64,000 bases of DNA from Heloderma charlesbogerti (lineage: Eukaryota > Chordata > Lepidosauria > Squamata > Helodermatidae): assembly GCA_026122225.1 (NCBI GenBank), contig JANEZZ010002887.1, positions 372,001 through 436,000 on the forward strand, read 5' to 3'. The translations under genes and the position numbers were made by a program. Numbering within the stretch: the first letter of the stretch is position 1; each line of letters begins with the position of its first letter. The notes under the pieces were generated by a model. That model was not told where the DNA came from, searched no databases, and saw only the letters and a program-made list of their open reading frames with translations. Of the stretch, positions 44,807 through 55,910 are shown piece after piece.

Positions 44807-47800
44807 CCCCTTCATGGATCACTGCCTTGTTGTGGCGAAAGGGCTTGCGTAACTCAGTGAAGCCATAAGCTATGCCATGCAGGGCCACCCAAGACAGACA
44901 GGACATGGCAGAGAGTTCTGACAAAATGTGGTCCACTGGAGAAGGAAATGGCAACCCACTCCAGTATTCTTGCCAAGAAAACCCCATGGAACGTATCACA
45001 AGGCTAAAAGAGATGACGCCGGAATATGAGCCCCTCAGGTCGGAAGGTGTCCAATATATACTGGGGAAGAGCAGAGGGTATTACCAAGTAGCACCAGAAA
45101 GAGTGAAGCAGCTGGGCCAAAGCCGAAAGGACACTCAGCTGTGGATGTGTCTGGTGGTGAAAAGAAAATCCGATGCTGTAAATAACAATATTGCTTAGGA
45201 ACCAGGAATGTCAGATCAATGAATCAAGGTAAGCTGGAGGTGGTCAAACATGAGATGGCAAGATTGAACATTGACATCTTGGGAATCAGCGAACTAAAAT
45301 GGACAGGCATGGGCAAATTTAATTCAGGTGACCATTATATCTACTACTGTGGGCAAGAATCCCTTAGAAGAAATGGAGTAGCACTCATAGTCAAGAAAAG
45401 GGTGGGGAAAGCAGTACTGGGGTACAATCTCAAAAACGATAGAATGATCTCAGTACGAATCCAAGGCAAACCATTCAACATCACAGTAATTCAAGTCTAT
45501 GCCCCAACTACTGATGCCAAAGAAGCTGAGGTTGATCGGTTATATGAAGACCTACAACACCTTCTAGAACTAACACCAAAAAAAGATGTCCTTTTCATCA
45601 TAGGGGATTGGAATGCTAAAGTCGGAAGTCAAGAAATCACCGGGATAACAGGCAAGCATGGCCTTGGTGTACAAAATGAAGCAGGACAAAGGCTAATCGA
45701 GTTTTGCCAAGAGAACATGCTGATCATAGCAAACACTCTTTTCCAATAGCACAAGAGGCAACTCTACACATGGACATCACCAGATGGTCAATATCGAAAC
45801 CAGATTGATTATGTCCTTTGCAGCCAAAGATGGAGAAGCTCTATACAGTCAGTAAAAACAAGACCTGGAGCTGACTGTGGCTCAGATCATGAGCTTCTTG
45901 TTGCAAAATTTCGGCTTACATTGAAGAACGTAGGGAAAACCACTAAACCATTCAGGTAAGACCTAAATCATATCCCTTATGAATCTACAGTGGAGGTGAG
46001 GAATAGATTTAAGGGATTAGACCTGATAGACAGAATGCCTGAGGAACTATGGACGGAGGTCTGTAACATTGTTCAAGGGGCAGCAACTCAATCCATCCCA
46101 AAGAAAAAGAAATGCAAGGAAGCAAAGTGGCTGTCTGAGGAGGCTTTACAAGTAGCTGAGGAAAGAAGGGGAGTGAAAAGCAAGGGAGAAAGGGGAAGAT
46201 ATATCCAACTGAATGCAGAGTTGCAGAGAATAGCAAGGAGAGACAAGAAGGGCTTCTTAAATGAACAATGCAAAGAAATCGAGGAAAAGAACAGAATGGG
46301 AAAGACAAGAGATCTCTTTAAGAAAATCAGAGATCTCAAGGGAACGTTTTGTGCAAAGATGGGCATGATAAAGGACAAAGAAGGCAGGGACCTAACAGAA
46401 GCAGATGAGATTAAGAAGAGGTGGAAAGAATACACAGAAGAACTATACAGGAAAGATCTGAATGTCCCTGATAGCCGTGATAGCCATGATAGTGCGGTCA
46501 CTGAACTTGAGCCGGACATCCCAGAGAGTGAAGTCAAGTGGGCCTTAGGAAGTATTACTAACAACAAAGCTAGCGGAGATGACAGTATTCCAGCTGAGCT
46601 ATTTAAAATCCTAAAAGATGGTGCTGTTAAAGTGCTGCACTCAATATGCCAACACATTTGGAACACTCAACAGTGGCCACAAGACTGGAAAAGGTCAGTT
46701 TACATTCCAATTCCAAAGAAGGGCAACGCCAAAGAGTGTTCAAACTACCGTACAATTGCGCTCATTTCACATGCCAGCAAAGTTATGCTCAGAATCCTAC
46801 AAGCTAGGCTTCAGCAGCATGTGAACCAAGAACTACCGGAAGTACAAGCTGGGTTTCGAAGAGGCAGAGGAACTAGAGATCAAATCGCCAACATTAGCTG
46901 GATCATGGAGAAAGCAAGAGAATTCCAGAAAAACGTCTACTTCTGCTTCATTGACTACGCTAAAGCCTTTGATTATGTGGATCACAACAAACTGTGGCAA
47001 ATTCTGAAAGAGATGGGAGTACCAGACCACCTTACCTGTCTCCTGAGAAACTTGTACGAGGGCCAAGAAGCAACAGTAAGAACCAAACATGGAACAACCG
47101 ATTGGTTCAAAATTGGGAAAGGAATACGACAAGGCTGTATATTGTCGCCCTGCTTATTTAACTTATATGCAGAGTACCTCATGAGAAACGCCGGGTTGGA
47201 TGAATCACAGGTTGGAATTAAGAATGCCGGGAGAATTATCAACAACCTCAGATATGCAGACGATACCACCCTAATGGCAGAAAGCGAAGAAGATCTAAAG
47301 AGCCTCTTGTTGAGGGTGAAAGTGGAGAGTGCAAAAGCTGGTTTGAAACTCAACATTAAAACAATGAAGATCATGGCATCTGGCCCCATCACTTCCTGGC
47401 ATATAGAAGGGGAAGAAATGGAAGCAGTGACAGACTTTATTTTCTTGGGCTCCAAGATCACCGCAGACGGTGACTGTAGCCATGAAATTAAAAGATGCTT
47501 ACTCCTTGGGAGGAAAGCTATGGCAAACCTAGACAGCATAGTAAGAAGCAGAGACATCACCTTGCTGACAAAGGTCCGTATAATCAAAGCTATGGTTTTC
47601 CCAGTAATGTATGGCTGTGAGAGCTGGACTATAAGGAAGGCTGAGCGCCGAAGTATTTATGCTTTTGAACTGTGGTGCTGGAGAAGACTCTTACGAGTCC
47701 CCTGGACTGCAAGGAGGTCAAATCAGTCCATCCTAAAGGAAATCAACCCTGACTGCTCATTGGAAGGACAGTTACTGAAGCTCAAATATTTTGGCCACCT

Positions 47801-48019
47801 AATGCAAAAGAAAAGTCACTGGAAAAGACCCTGATGCTGGGAAAGACTGAAGGCAAAAGGAGAAAGGGACGGCAGAGGATGAGATGGCTAGAGAGCATCA
47901 CTGATGCAATGAATATGAACTTGAGCATGCTCCGGGAGAGAGCGGAGGACAGGAAAGCCTGGCGTGCTATGGTCCATGGGGTCACGAAGAGTCGGACACA
48001 ACTTAACGACTGAACAACA
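44807..48019 (+). mobile_element. BovB LINE, near-full-length copy D (disrupted)
   Basis: Inserted in the L1-like ORF1, between residues encoding HIK and YPA. An 11-12 bp target-site duplication, 'atcaaataccct', is at 44,795-44,806 and 48,020-48,031. It starts 'ccccttcatggatcactgcc' and ends 'cgactgaacaaca'. Frames: leader 44,872-45,198, endonuclease 45,219-45,749, reverse transcriptase 45,990-47,834 with YADDTTLMAES near 47,250. Relative to copy A: CAG to TAG stop at 45,747-45,749, a second stop at 45,958-45,960 (Y to stop), an extra three codons near 46,480, a lost valine codon near 47,608 and a frameshift near 47,810. It cannot make a full enzyme. Confidence 0.95.
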
Positions 48020-48329
48020 ATCAAATACCCTGCTATATTTTGTATTCTTTTTGAAGGCAGATTAAAAAAAAATTAAATCATGAATTGGCGGAGGCTTGGT
48101 TAGCTAGCATACAAAGTAAAACACAGGAGACATCTTTTCCAGCTTCGTGAGCTGAGAATTCTTCAATCAAGCTTGCTCTTTGGATTTGTTTAGGCTATAA
48201 GGGCTGGGCAGTACGCCAGTATGGAGGGTTGTTTATACATATTCCTGTTTTCTTCTTCTTTTTTATATTAGATATGATACACTGTATATGAAATTTTTAT
48301 TTGGGTGTGTATAGATATGTACACATCCA

Positions 48330-48337
<8 letters not shown>

Positions 48338-48415
<78 letters not shown>
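48338..48415. repeat. (AT)n(GT)n(GA)n compound microsatellite
   Basis: Consecutive AT, GT and GA tracts in the 3' part of the L1-like element. A (TC)n tract lies at 48,835-48,855. Confidence 0.95.
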
Positions 48416-48421
<6 letters not shown>

Positions 48422-48824
48422 TAAAATATAGATAGTATAAAATATATTAGTGATTTGTTATTATTTTTATCCTTTTTTGCTTTCTTTTTTTACTATTATT
48501 ACTTTCATTATTATGAAACTTGGTTTAGTAATATCTTTGGCTGGCTAAATTTTTATGCTCTGTTATTATATATTAATTAAAGGGCCATATATGGTTTGTG
48601 GAAATGAATTGTATGCTTGCTTCCTTGCTACAAGACTGATGATATGATACTGAAATTTAAGGTTGATTACCTATGCTGTACTGAAGTGTAATACTGGCAA
48701 TGATATAGATATAATTTTTTAAATGAAGTGTGTGTGTAATGCAGTTTAAATTTAATCCCTTGAAGTAACTTTTTTATATTTTTTCTTTTCCCCTTTTGCT
48801 TTCTTCTTCCTTTTCTTTCTTCTG

Positions 48825-48856
<32 letters not shown>

Positions 48857-50672
48857 TCCTTTGTTATTGCTGTGTCCTCTTAAGAATACTGTATTGTTGG
48901 AAACTGTAGATAATGACTGGGTTGTTGCTATTGTTTATTTCAGTTATAAAGATAAAAAATAGAAAAAAAGTATTTCCAAAAAAAGAATCTTATCTTATAC
49001 TCTTTAGTTCATTTTTTTTTTTAGTTCTCTCTGATGTTTCCATGCGGGTGTAATCTAGCCAAGGTCTCAAAACTGAACTGCACTGTGGTAGCTAGGGAGC
49101 GTGCGTAAATCACCGACAAGTCATAAGAGGGGTAAAAATTCAAAGTCTTCATTTAAACCACATGGAAAGTGTTCAGTCTCAAAATCCACTCAGCTTCTCT
49201 CCTCAACAGATATTTTTCTTCCTTAATGTCAAGCTTATCCAGTGCCCAAAACATTAAATCACTGGGAGAATTCTTTAGTTCTGTGAAATGGCTTACAAGT
49301 GGGGCACCTGGTCTGTTGTTCTTATTGTTACTCAGGTGCCCTATTCCACTATTCGTCTTTTTAAGGGCCTTACTATTTTTCCCACATAAAAGTTGGTGCA
49401 TTTACACTGGACAGCATAAACTGCAGGTAGTGAAATGCTTCAAACTGTATGTCTTGGTTAGAGGGGTTTTCAAATCCCGTAATTCTGGCGTTGTACTTGC
49501 AGGAGCTTCAGTGTCCTCACGGGTGATGGCCCCTAGGCATGGAAGCACCTGGCAAGACATTGACTAAACTTCTGTTCTGTTCTTTAAATTCACTCCTTAC
49601 CAGAAAATTTCTGATAATCCTGGTTATTTTAAAGGAAATCAACAGTTCCTCTTGGCAACCTGACATATGCTGTATGATATGCCAGTATCTTTTCATGCTT
49701 CCTTGCAATTTGCTGGTAATATGGTCAAATGTTAAAGCACAGTTTATTCAGTCTGAGGATGTTCTTTTTGTATCTACTAACAGCTCAGCCCGTGGTCTTT
49801 TTTCTGTCTTTTTAAAGCCCTGTGTTATTATAGGCTCAGGGTATCCTCTTTCCCATAAATGCATGGAGGGAATGTGTGATTCCTGTCTGAAATCTGATCT
49901 GCTGAAACAATTTCGCTTGAGCTGAAGAAACTGTCCATATGGGAGGTTGTTCCTTAGGGAGCTGGGGTTCAGGCTATCCTATTTTAAATGTGTACAAATG
50001 TCAGTAGGCTTTCCATAAACTGTAGTGGCAAGTTGCTCCCCCTCCTTTCTCACTTTGAGATCTAAAAAGTGAACTTCCAGGGTGTTAGAATGAATATCAT
50101 ATTTAATGTTTTCATCCCTGGTATTTACCCACATTATGACTTGTTGTAGCTCCTCCTCGCTCCCACTCCAGATGGTGAATATATCATCAATATACCTCAG
50201 CCATATCAAAAGTTTTGTTGTACATTGGCCCTCAGGTTAAAAAAAGTTCTTTTTCATATTCTGTTCCAAGTGGGCCACTTCTGGGACCATAGAGCAGTCC
50301 ATGGCAACCCCCTTAATTTGCTAGTAAAACCTATTATTAAATTGAAAATAATTTAGACAAAGCGCTCTTTCTGCAAGGGAGAGAAGATGGATGTAGGAGG
50401 ATGTTTTTCTGTTCTCCTATCTGATGTTTGTTGTATAACTTTTAGAGCATCTTTTTGAGGTATATTGGGGTATAAAGATCTTACGTCCATAGTCATCAAA
50501 ATATCCTTCACCTCTATATTAACAGATTTGATTTTGTTAATGAAATCAGAGGAATCACATAGGTGAGAGGGCACTAAAGGGATGAAAGGTTTTAGGAAGT
50601 GATCCACATACCGGGAGAGTGGTTCCAGGGCAGAATTACATCCCGACACTTGCCAAAAATTCATAAGGGAGT

Positions 50673-50702
<30 letters not shown>
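50673..50702. repeat. (CA)n microsatellite
   Basis: About fifteen CA units inside the Penelope-like element. Confidence 0.95.
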
Positions 50703-50703
<1 letters not shown>

Positions 50704-51144
50704 GCAGGCAGACCAATAGAAGCAGCAGGGTTGAAGATATAGACTCTTGACAATCATGTGGCAAGGTTGAGACTCCTGGACACCACTGGTGAATGTGCGG
50801 AATGATGGAGTCACACTAGGAAAGTAGTCTCAATACAAGTCAAGGGTCTATCATGCTGTGATACAAATCCCTTCCTTTTCGGTTAGGCCTTAGTGGGAGA
50901 AACTCTCAGGACCTTGTGCCCCGTGTTCATTATGGGGAGGGGAATAACTGTTGGAATGTCTGCCTCAGGCACTAAAACTAGCTTCATATCACCACTTCAG
51001 CAAGCCACAATGTGCAGCTCCAAACCAAGACAAAGAGAACCTGTCCAGCTCCTCTTCCCATTGTGCAAAGCCAGGACCCTTTGGAGATAGCAATGGTGGT
51101 CTCTGAAAAGGAACAGGAGCTCCAACTCATAGTGGCTCTTTATA

Positions 51145-51280
51145 GATTAGGGGTGCAATCTCATGCATGTTTAGTCAGAAAAAAGTCCTACAAAAGTCCC
51201 CCTGCTATGCTGGCTGGGGAATGCTGGCAGTTGTAGGACTTGTATCTGTCTAAACATGCATAGGATTGCGCCCTAAGAGG
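51145..51280. repeat. ~130-bp MITE with terminal inverted repeats
   Basis: 'ggggtgcaatctcatgcatg' 'tttagtcagaaaaaagtcct' pairs with 'aggacttgtatctgtctaaa' 'catgcataggattgcgccc'. Same family as 30,592 and 62,520. Confidence 0.85.
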
Positions 51281-51284
51281 CTGT

Positions 51285-51810
51285 TTCTAGGGGTCAATAT
51301 CTTTGCCATCAGTGCCTGCCTCTGAACCCATTTGCAGGGAAGAACCTGGGACATGGACTCCGGGAGCCAGTCTTGACAGAAAGGCAGAATTATAATAACA
51401 ATCAAAATGATTATTAGCATAGCCATTCCATTTTTGTTCCAATGCCCAGCACAGCCTGACTGGCTATGCACCAGTGGCCCCGGGCTGAGGCCCTGTTCTC
51501 TTGCTTCTGCTGCTCACGGTCTGAAAGGAAGGCGCCACTGGCATGGCTGAACTTGTATTCGTGAACTTCAGCCTGCGGTGTTCAAGCCCTGCCCAGTTTC
51601 AACTCCCCCACTTTGCACCATTTTGTCTCCCCCATTAACCAACCGTAGCTGCTAAAGAGCTTGCAAGGCCTGGCAGGGGCAATGCATTTTGTGAGGGGTG
51701 TGTGTGCAGGGGCGAGACTTTTAAAAATGTATCTGTATTTTATCTAGTTTTATAAACTGCCCTGGAGGCTTTGCTGAAGGGCCATATCGAATTCTTTTAA
51801 TTAATTAAGG
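51285..51810. other. No gene recognised; LINE/SINE 3'-like tail near the end
   Basis: Mixed sequence. 51,735-51,800 resembles an old L2-type 3' end ('ttataaactgccctggaggc'). No exon seen. Confidence 0.4.
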
Positions 51811-51817
51811 TAAGTAA

Positions 51818-52170
51818 GGGCACAATCCTATCGGGATAGGCGGCCGCCTCCAAGCTCGGACCACCTTTCCAATGCAGGGCAGGAGAAGCACGGAGGGGTC
51901 ATCCCTTCTGCGCTTCAGTAGCCACGGGAAGGCAGAGTGGGGGAAGCGGCTGCCGGACGGCACATAGGATGTGTCGTACAGGCATTTCTGCCTTCCCCGC
52001 CCAGAACGCCCCATTTTCGCCACTCTGTGCTCCTCTTCCAAGCATGAAGCGTGGGGCCATTCCAAGCTGCCTGCGAGGCAGCGCGGGAGGGGGGTAGGTC
52101 GGTTCCTGGAAACCGACATATCCTATGGCCATCTAGCCGCTGACTAGTGGCCATAGGATTGCTTCCTAAG
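51818..52170. repeat. GC-rich possible MITE, ~350 bp
   Basis: Ends 'agggcacaatcctat' and 'ccataggattgcttcct' are reverse-complementary. The interior is GC-rich and lacks a convincing gene, although several frames are open for about 100 codons. Confidence 0.45.
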
Positions 52171-52179
52171 TAAACAATA

Positions 52180-53605
52180 CAGCTGTACTTCCCAGGTGGG
52201 CCCCACAATGACCAATGACAGTGGATAACAGCCAAGCACTGGGATTCCCACCTCCCTGCGATGGGTCATTGAGAAGAGCTCCCATTGCCAGAAGATGCAG
52301 GTGTCCGTTTTGACTGATTCAAGCTCAAAAGCCCACCTTAGCCACCATCTGGGGCTAGGTGGGTGCTGTTGGAGTTGAATCCCTGCAGAGGTGAGGAAAC
52401 CTACCCAGTGCTCTGCCACCCCATGATCCTGGTGGTCAGGAGAGCCCATTAAGTGCAGAGATTCCTGATCGTATGTTGAAGTCCACAAGTGTGCCAAGTT
52501 GGAACAAAGAATTGATCCCTCACAGGGTGTGTGTGAGAGAACTATCACCTTCCATCCAATCCAGATACGGAGTCTGGGGTTTTCCCCTATTCTAACAGAA
52601 ACTTACCCTTTACTCAAGGTGGCAGCTGTGCATATGTGAGTTAGCCCAAAGTCAGGTGTGCAGTTCTCCCGGTATGATTAACACACCCCTGAACGTGCAG
52701 TAACCTGTCTGTGAAACTTGCATCATAATCCCTCCTCTTTCCAGCAGAGGAGCTCTGAGCCAGGAAACTGTTCAGAAGTCAGGCATTTCTGACTTCCACT
52801 AACAATAGTGAGCTTCATTGTGATCCAGGGTTAGGTGTTCCATGTTCAAATTTCCTGGAAGCCAAAAGAGTTGCCCTCAGGCCTGGCCTATGACGGAACT
52901 CCTGAGGTCAACTGACATGAGGCAGTATGGAAGAGAGCAGAAGGCCTTATTGAGGAGGCAACATCTGTTTCATCCAAAGGCTGAGAGGTTTTTCCTGGTT
53001 CCTTATTCAACAAAGAGTCCCAGAGCAGCTTGAACAAGGAACTGATCTTTGGGCGCCCCTTAGCACACCCCAAATTATGACTCAAAGACTGTCTCCTTCA
53101 GGACAGCCCAGCACTGTCCCCAGCCCAAAGGGCTGTTTTTGGCAACAGGCTCCCCTTGATGTCCCCAGGCCACACTTAAGAATTCCCCAGTTCTTTATGT
53201 ATAGATATACTGGCAGCTATTGGCACGGGGCAGCAGGGGTGACTTGTGCAAAGATGAAGCATTTGGTCCAGATGTGAAGCTAGATGTCTCAGAGAGGACA
53301 GTCTCCAGGGAATAGCCCAAGGCTTATTTCAGAGTGAAACCCTGCAGTTCTGTATTGCTAAGTGTCGCCAGGGGTGGGGTGGGGGAGGTATCACCTGTTA
53401 AAGCATGTTGTGCATAAGCAACATTTTGGGCAGGAGACAATGCTGGCGAGCCTGGAAGTGTGCTTTCCAGTGTGCCTCCCTGTATGCTTGGCCTCTCCTA
53501 GTCCATCCATCCCATCCAGTTCCAGATGACATGTAAAAAGGGTGGTGTCCAAGAAGCCCAAGTGGCAAAAAATAACATCCTAGAGCACAGCTACAGCTCT
53601 GGGTC
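52180..53605. other. No gene recognised
   Basis: Unique-looking sequence upstream of globin pseudogene 1. Open frames up to about 130 codons on either strand have no recognisable domain. No exon 1-like or promoter-like motif for the globin remnant could be supported. Confidence 0.4.
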
Positions 53606-53610
53606 CTGCC

Positions 53611-54272
53611 ATGTCTAGCAACCCACCAACCTATGACGTGGCTGCCATGCTGCTGATCTACAATGATGTCAATTCAGTCCAGGACAGCTGTTCGAAGCTA
53701 GGGTCTCGGCATCATCGGTTTGTCCCAAAAGCTCTGTACAGGTAGGGCAGACAGAGTGGCTGCTGCGAAGGCCACAGCCTGGGCTAAACTTCTCCCTGAC
53801 CCGATGCATGCCTGGTTCTCTTTCTGATGAGACTCCTTCTCACATGCTTTTGCTCCACCGCCCAGAGACCAAGACCTCCTTCCCACTGCTTGACCTGTGC
53901 TCCATCTCTGACAGTATCAACTGCCTTAGCCAGTAGATGACCAAGGGGATCAACAGCCCCATCAGGAGCACAGATAACCTGTGCAGCAGTCACATCGATT
54001 TCAGTGACTTGCACATCTTCAGGCCTGTATGCTTCAAGGCAAATCTGATAGGAGGGATGGAACAGGATGTGGATCTGCAGATGGAGGGGCACTCCTCTTT
54101 GGATTTCTGGGGGAGGCACTCTTCCCATTCCCACCACATCCCTGAAGCCCCCCCCCACACACACACACACACCACCACCACCACCACCACCACCACCACC
54201 ACCTGCTTCTCTTCCCTGCAGTTCCTGGCACGGTGCTTCCAGGTGGTGCTGGCTCCTTACTTCAAGGCCTGA
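53611..54272 (+). pseudogene. Alpha-globin (alpha-D-like) pseudogene 1, three exons
   Basis: Exon 2 (about 53,844-54,038) is the clearest: MLLLHRPETKTSFPLLDL, then a TAG, then a diverged stretch ending SSHIDFSDLHIFRP and CFK. PETKT-x-FP-x-x-DL and the L-S-D-L-H block are typical of alpha-globin exon 2. Exon 3 starts after 'ttccctgcag' at 54,222 with FLARCFQVVLAPYFKA and stops after 16 codons at 54,272. Exon 1 (53,611-53,741) is weaker: it starts ATG, is longer than normal (131 nt), and ends ALYR with an AG|GTAGGG donor in the right phase for codon 31. The exon 2 donor reads AAG|GCAAAT, GC instead of GT. Intron 2 is 183 bp with a (CA)(CCA)n tract. Stops, indels and a lost exon 2 acceptor make it non-functional. 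Assignment to alpha-D rests mainly on its similarity to pseudogene 2. Confidence 0.65.
54153..54202. repeat. (CA)n(CCA)n tract
   Basis: Lies in intron 2 of globin pseudogene 1. It creates long false glycine- or proline-rich frames. Confidence 0.95.
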
Positions 54273-54424
54273 TAGATATGGCCACTGTTGCTTGGAGTGT
54301 AGCCTTATTTTCCAGTACACTTCACAGCCTATGATTTTAAAATGGTGAGATTATAGGGTGTCTCTTTATTTATAGATATATGACTTTCCTGGATCCAGCA
54401 ATTCTAGCCTATGTTGCCTGTGCA

Positions 54425-54620
54425 CTGCCACTGGCCCAGTTCACATGTAATGAGAAGCCACCAAGGGCAAATTTCTCTGTGGGATTTCTTGTCATGGTGG
54501 CAGCAGCCATTTTAAATATTTGAATATGGCGGGGTCATGCTGTAGCTTCTCATAATGTGTGACCCCAGCGAGGGTGGGTTGTTGGGGTGGTTGACAAGCC
54601 ACCTGCAACCCTAAAACTGC
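54425..54620. repeat. Palindromic MITE, 'AACAACCC' family (partial)
   Basis: 'cccagttcacatgtaatgag' 'aagccacc' with 'ttcttgtcatggtggc' and 'gggtgggttgttggggtgg'; compare 35,163 on. Confidence 0.6.
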
Positions 54621-54639
54621 AACCCTAAATTCTTCCATC

Positions 54640-54990
54640 TATTTGCATCCTGATCCAGATCATCCCAAACCAATGCAAATAGATTTTTCTAAGCTTAATT
54701 GCCAGGCATGGGAAGATTTTTTAGGGGGTGGTACAGCATGTGGGAGGGAGAGAGTAACCCTTCTCCAGCTGCAGCCCCCCTTGAAAATTGGCTCCTGCAT
54801 GGCAATTAAACTGAGAAAACAACCTTCCATTAGCAACAAGGAACACTCAGCAATGCCTCTGGGCTCAAGGCCATAAAACCGACCACAAAGCAGACAAACT
54901 CCCAAAGGCTAACCCACACCTATGAGCCATCATTTCCTGTTGCAACAGGTACAACAGCCATTTCCATTGCAGAAGGAAATATGCAAGGTT
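54640..54990. repeat. ~350-bp duplicated block, copy 1
   Basis: Matches 57,470-57,835 in the same orientation: 'agatcatcccaaac', 'aagcttaattgcca', 'gggagggagagagtaac', 'ttgaaaatt', 'cctgcatggcaattaaa', 'ctcaaggccataaaac' and 'cattgcagaaggaaa' or near variants. It lies 3' of globin pseudogene 1, while copy 2 lies just 5' of pseudogene 2. Confidence 0.85.
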
Positions 54991-54999
54991 ATGGGCACT

Positions 55000-55545
55000 C
55001 TCATAACATGGCTGCCATGGAGGGGCTTAAACCATCCAGAAATGAGTGCCCTGTTTTTGGGTTGTTGGCAAATTCTTCCTGAAATGAGGATACTGAGTAA
55101 TGGTACTTCTAGAGCCAATGTCTGTATTTAACTTGAGGAAAGATGGATTATGGAACTCCCTGCTACAAGGAAATAGCTGTGGCAAAGAATTTAGCCATTT
55201 TCAAGGAGGGACTAGATATCAATATAACATGATATCAGTAATTGCCAGCAGATTGTGCCAAACTCCACCTCCATCTGTCATCATTTGTGACTGGCTCTGG
55301 CCCTACAACAACATTTTGTGACTGGTGGGCCTCAGTCATATTCAGCTCTCTCAAGCAGGCCCTGGGATAGAAAGTTAGAGAACCCTGGTTTATCCAAAAG
55401 TGTGTATGCACACACCAAAGGTACACGGGTGTTGTACATATGCGCTACTACAGCTGTGGTAGCCATGCACGCTATGCACAAGCAAACAAAAGTAACTGGC
55501 CCCACCAACTCCAGAACTCTCCAGCCACCACTGAATGAGACCCTG
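55000..55545. other. No gene recognised; possible old LINE 3' piece
   Basis: 55,135-55,225 ('tggaactccctgctacaagg', 'tttcaaggagggactagata') resembles the 3' part of CR1-like elements. The rest is unassigned. Confidence 0.4.
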
Positions 55546-55910
55546 AGCATCTCTACACCAGCCTAAAATCCCACATTGAAAATGGGACTTTCTGCTTCTG
55601 TTTTAAATGCAGGATTACAACGGACTCCCTTCACACGTGCTTCCTTTCCTTTCCTTATCTGAGTCTTCCATACGTTTCATTGATCTAGCTCCTTGTCTTG
55701 TGGCTTTTCCTTTTTCACAGAGGGAACTCAAGCAGAAAACAAGTGGGGTAATTTGATAGCTCATTATCTCTGATCTATTTAAAAATGGGATAAAGGTCAT
55801 TTAGTGCAGGAGAAGCCCTGGAGGTTCACGATGTCATCTAAAGGGCTTGCAAACTTCCGTGAGTGAGCAATCTCAGTAGCAGGATAAAAACTCCATGTGA
55901 AGAAGCCCCC
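55546..55910 (+). repeat. ~390-bp dispersed repeat, copy 2
   Basis: Co-linear with 41,818-42,210, with a few short deletions. The left flank 'ccctga' also follows the right end, a possible short target duplication. Confidence 0.8.

Larger units (their letters stand above)
43702..48984 (+). mobile_element. ORF1-only L1-like element inserted in the PLE
   Basis: Flanked by an 18-bp target-site duplication with one mismatch: 'gaatcctatcttatactc' at 43,684-43,701 and 'gaatcttatcttatactc' at 48,985-49,002. The right end is A-rich ('ccaaaaaaa'). The content is an L1 ORF1-like protein in shifted frames: a coiled-coil region (QLAEQAKRLDTIQDSITIL near 44,220-44,275; ISQLEAYSCRANLRVLG near 44,397-44,447) and the RNA-binding/C-terminal domains (DVPDGISLPKFLDKFLHELL, TEHAYRVPGAVRGTNG, KRRQFTKARNQARQMNSQYH at 44,727-44,795). 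The frame continues after BovB as YPAIFCILFEGRLKK (48,025-48,070). No ORF2 or reverse transcriptase is present. Without BovB the element is only about 2.1 kb. Confidence 0.75.
43350..50870 (-). mobile_element. Penelope-like element (PLE), split by an L1 insertion
   Basis: Minus strand, present as 49,003-50,870 (coding) and 43,350-43,701 (3' end). In protein order: DSSDFINKIKSVNIEVKDIL and MTMDVRSLYPNIPQKDALKV (50,460-50,560), a GVAMDCSMVPEVAH segment near 50,300, the catalytic LRYIDDIFTIWSGSEEEL (50,150-50,205), LEVHFLDLKV near 50,070, then a GIY-YIG-type nuclease end, HFTELKNSPSDLMFWALDKL and EKYLLRREAEWILRLNTF (49,160-49,290). The 3' end resumes beyond the L1 with 'cctgaaggaggcctaagaat' as complement at 43,433-43,452. 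PLEs encode this RT + GIY-YIG combination. A (CA)n tract at 50,673-50,702 and many stops show it is dead. The outer limits are approximate. Confidence 0.85.

Noticed and set aside
44872..45198. Separate small gene at the 5' end of BovB copy D
   Set aside because: It is the BovB leader (MPCRATQDRQDMAESSD) seen in frame with the enzyme in copy A.
52842..53277. Open frames upstream of globin pseudogene 1 as its exon 1 or a neighbouring gene
   Set aside because: No globin N-terminal motif and no suitable donor; 53,611-53,741 fits better as exon 1.
53784..54320. Minus-strand 178-codon frame with a long glycine run, and a similar one at 58,228-58,879
   Set aside because: Both are the antisense of globin exon 2; their mutual similarity is explained by the shared plus-strand exon. 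The glycine run is the (CCA)n tract.
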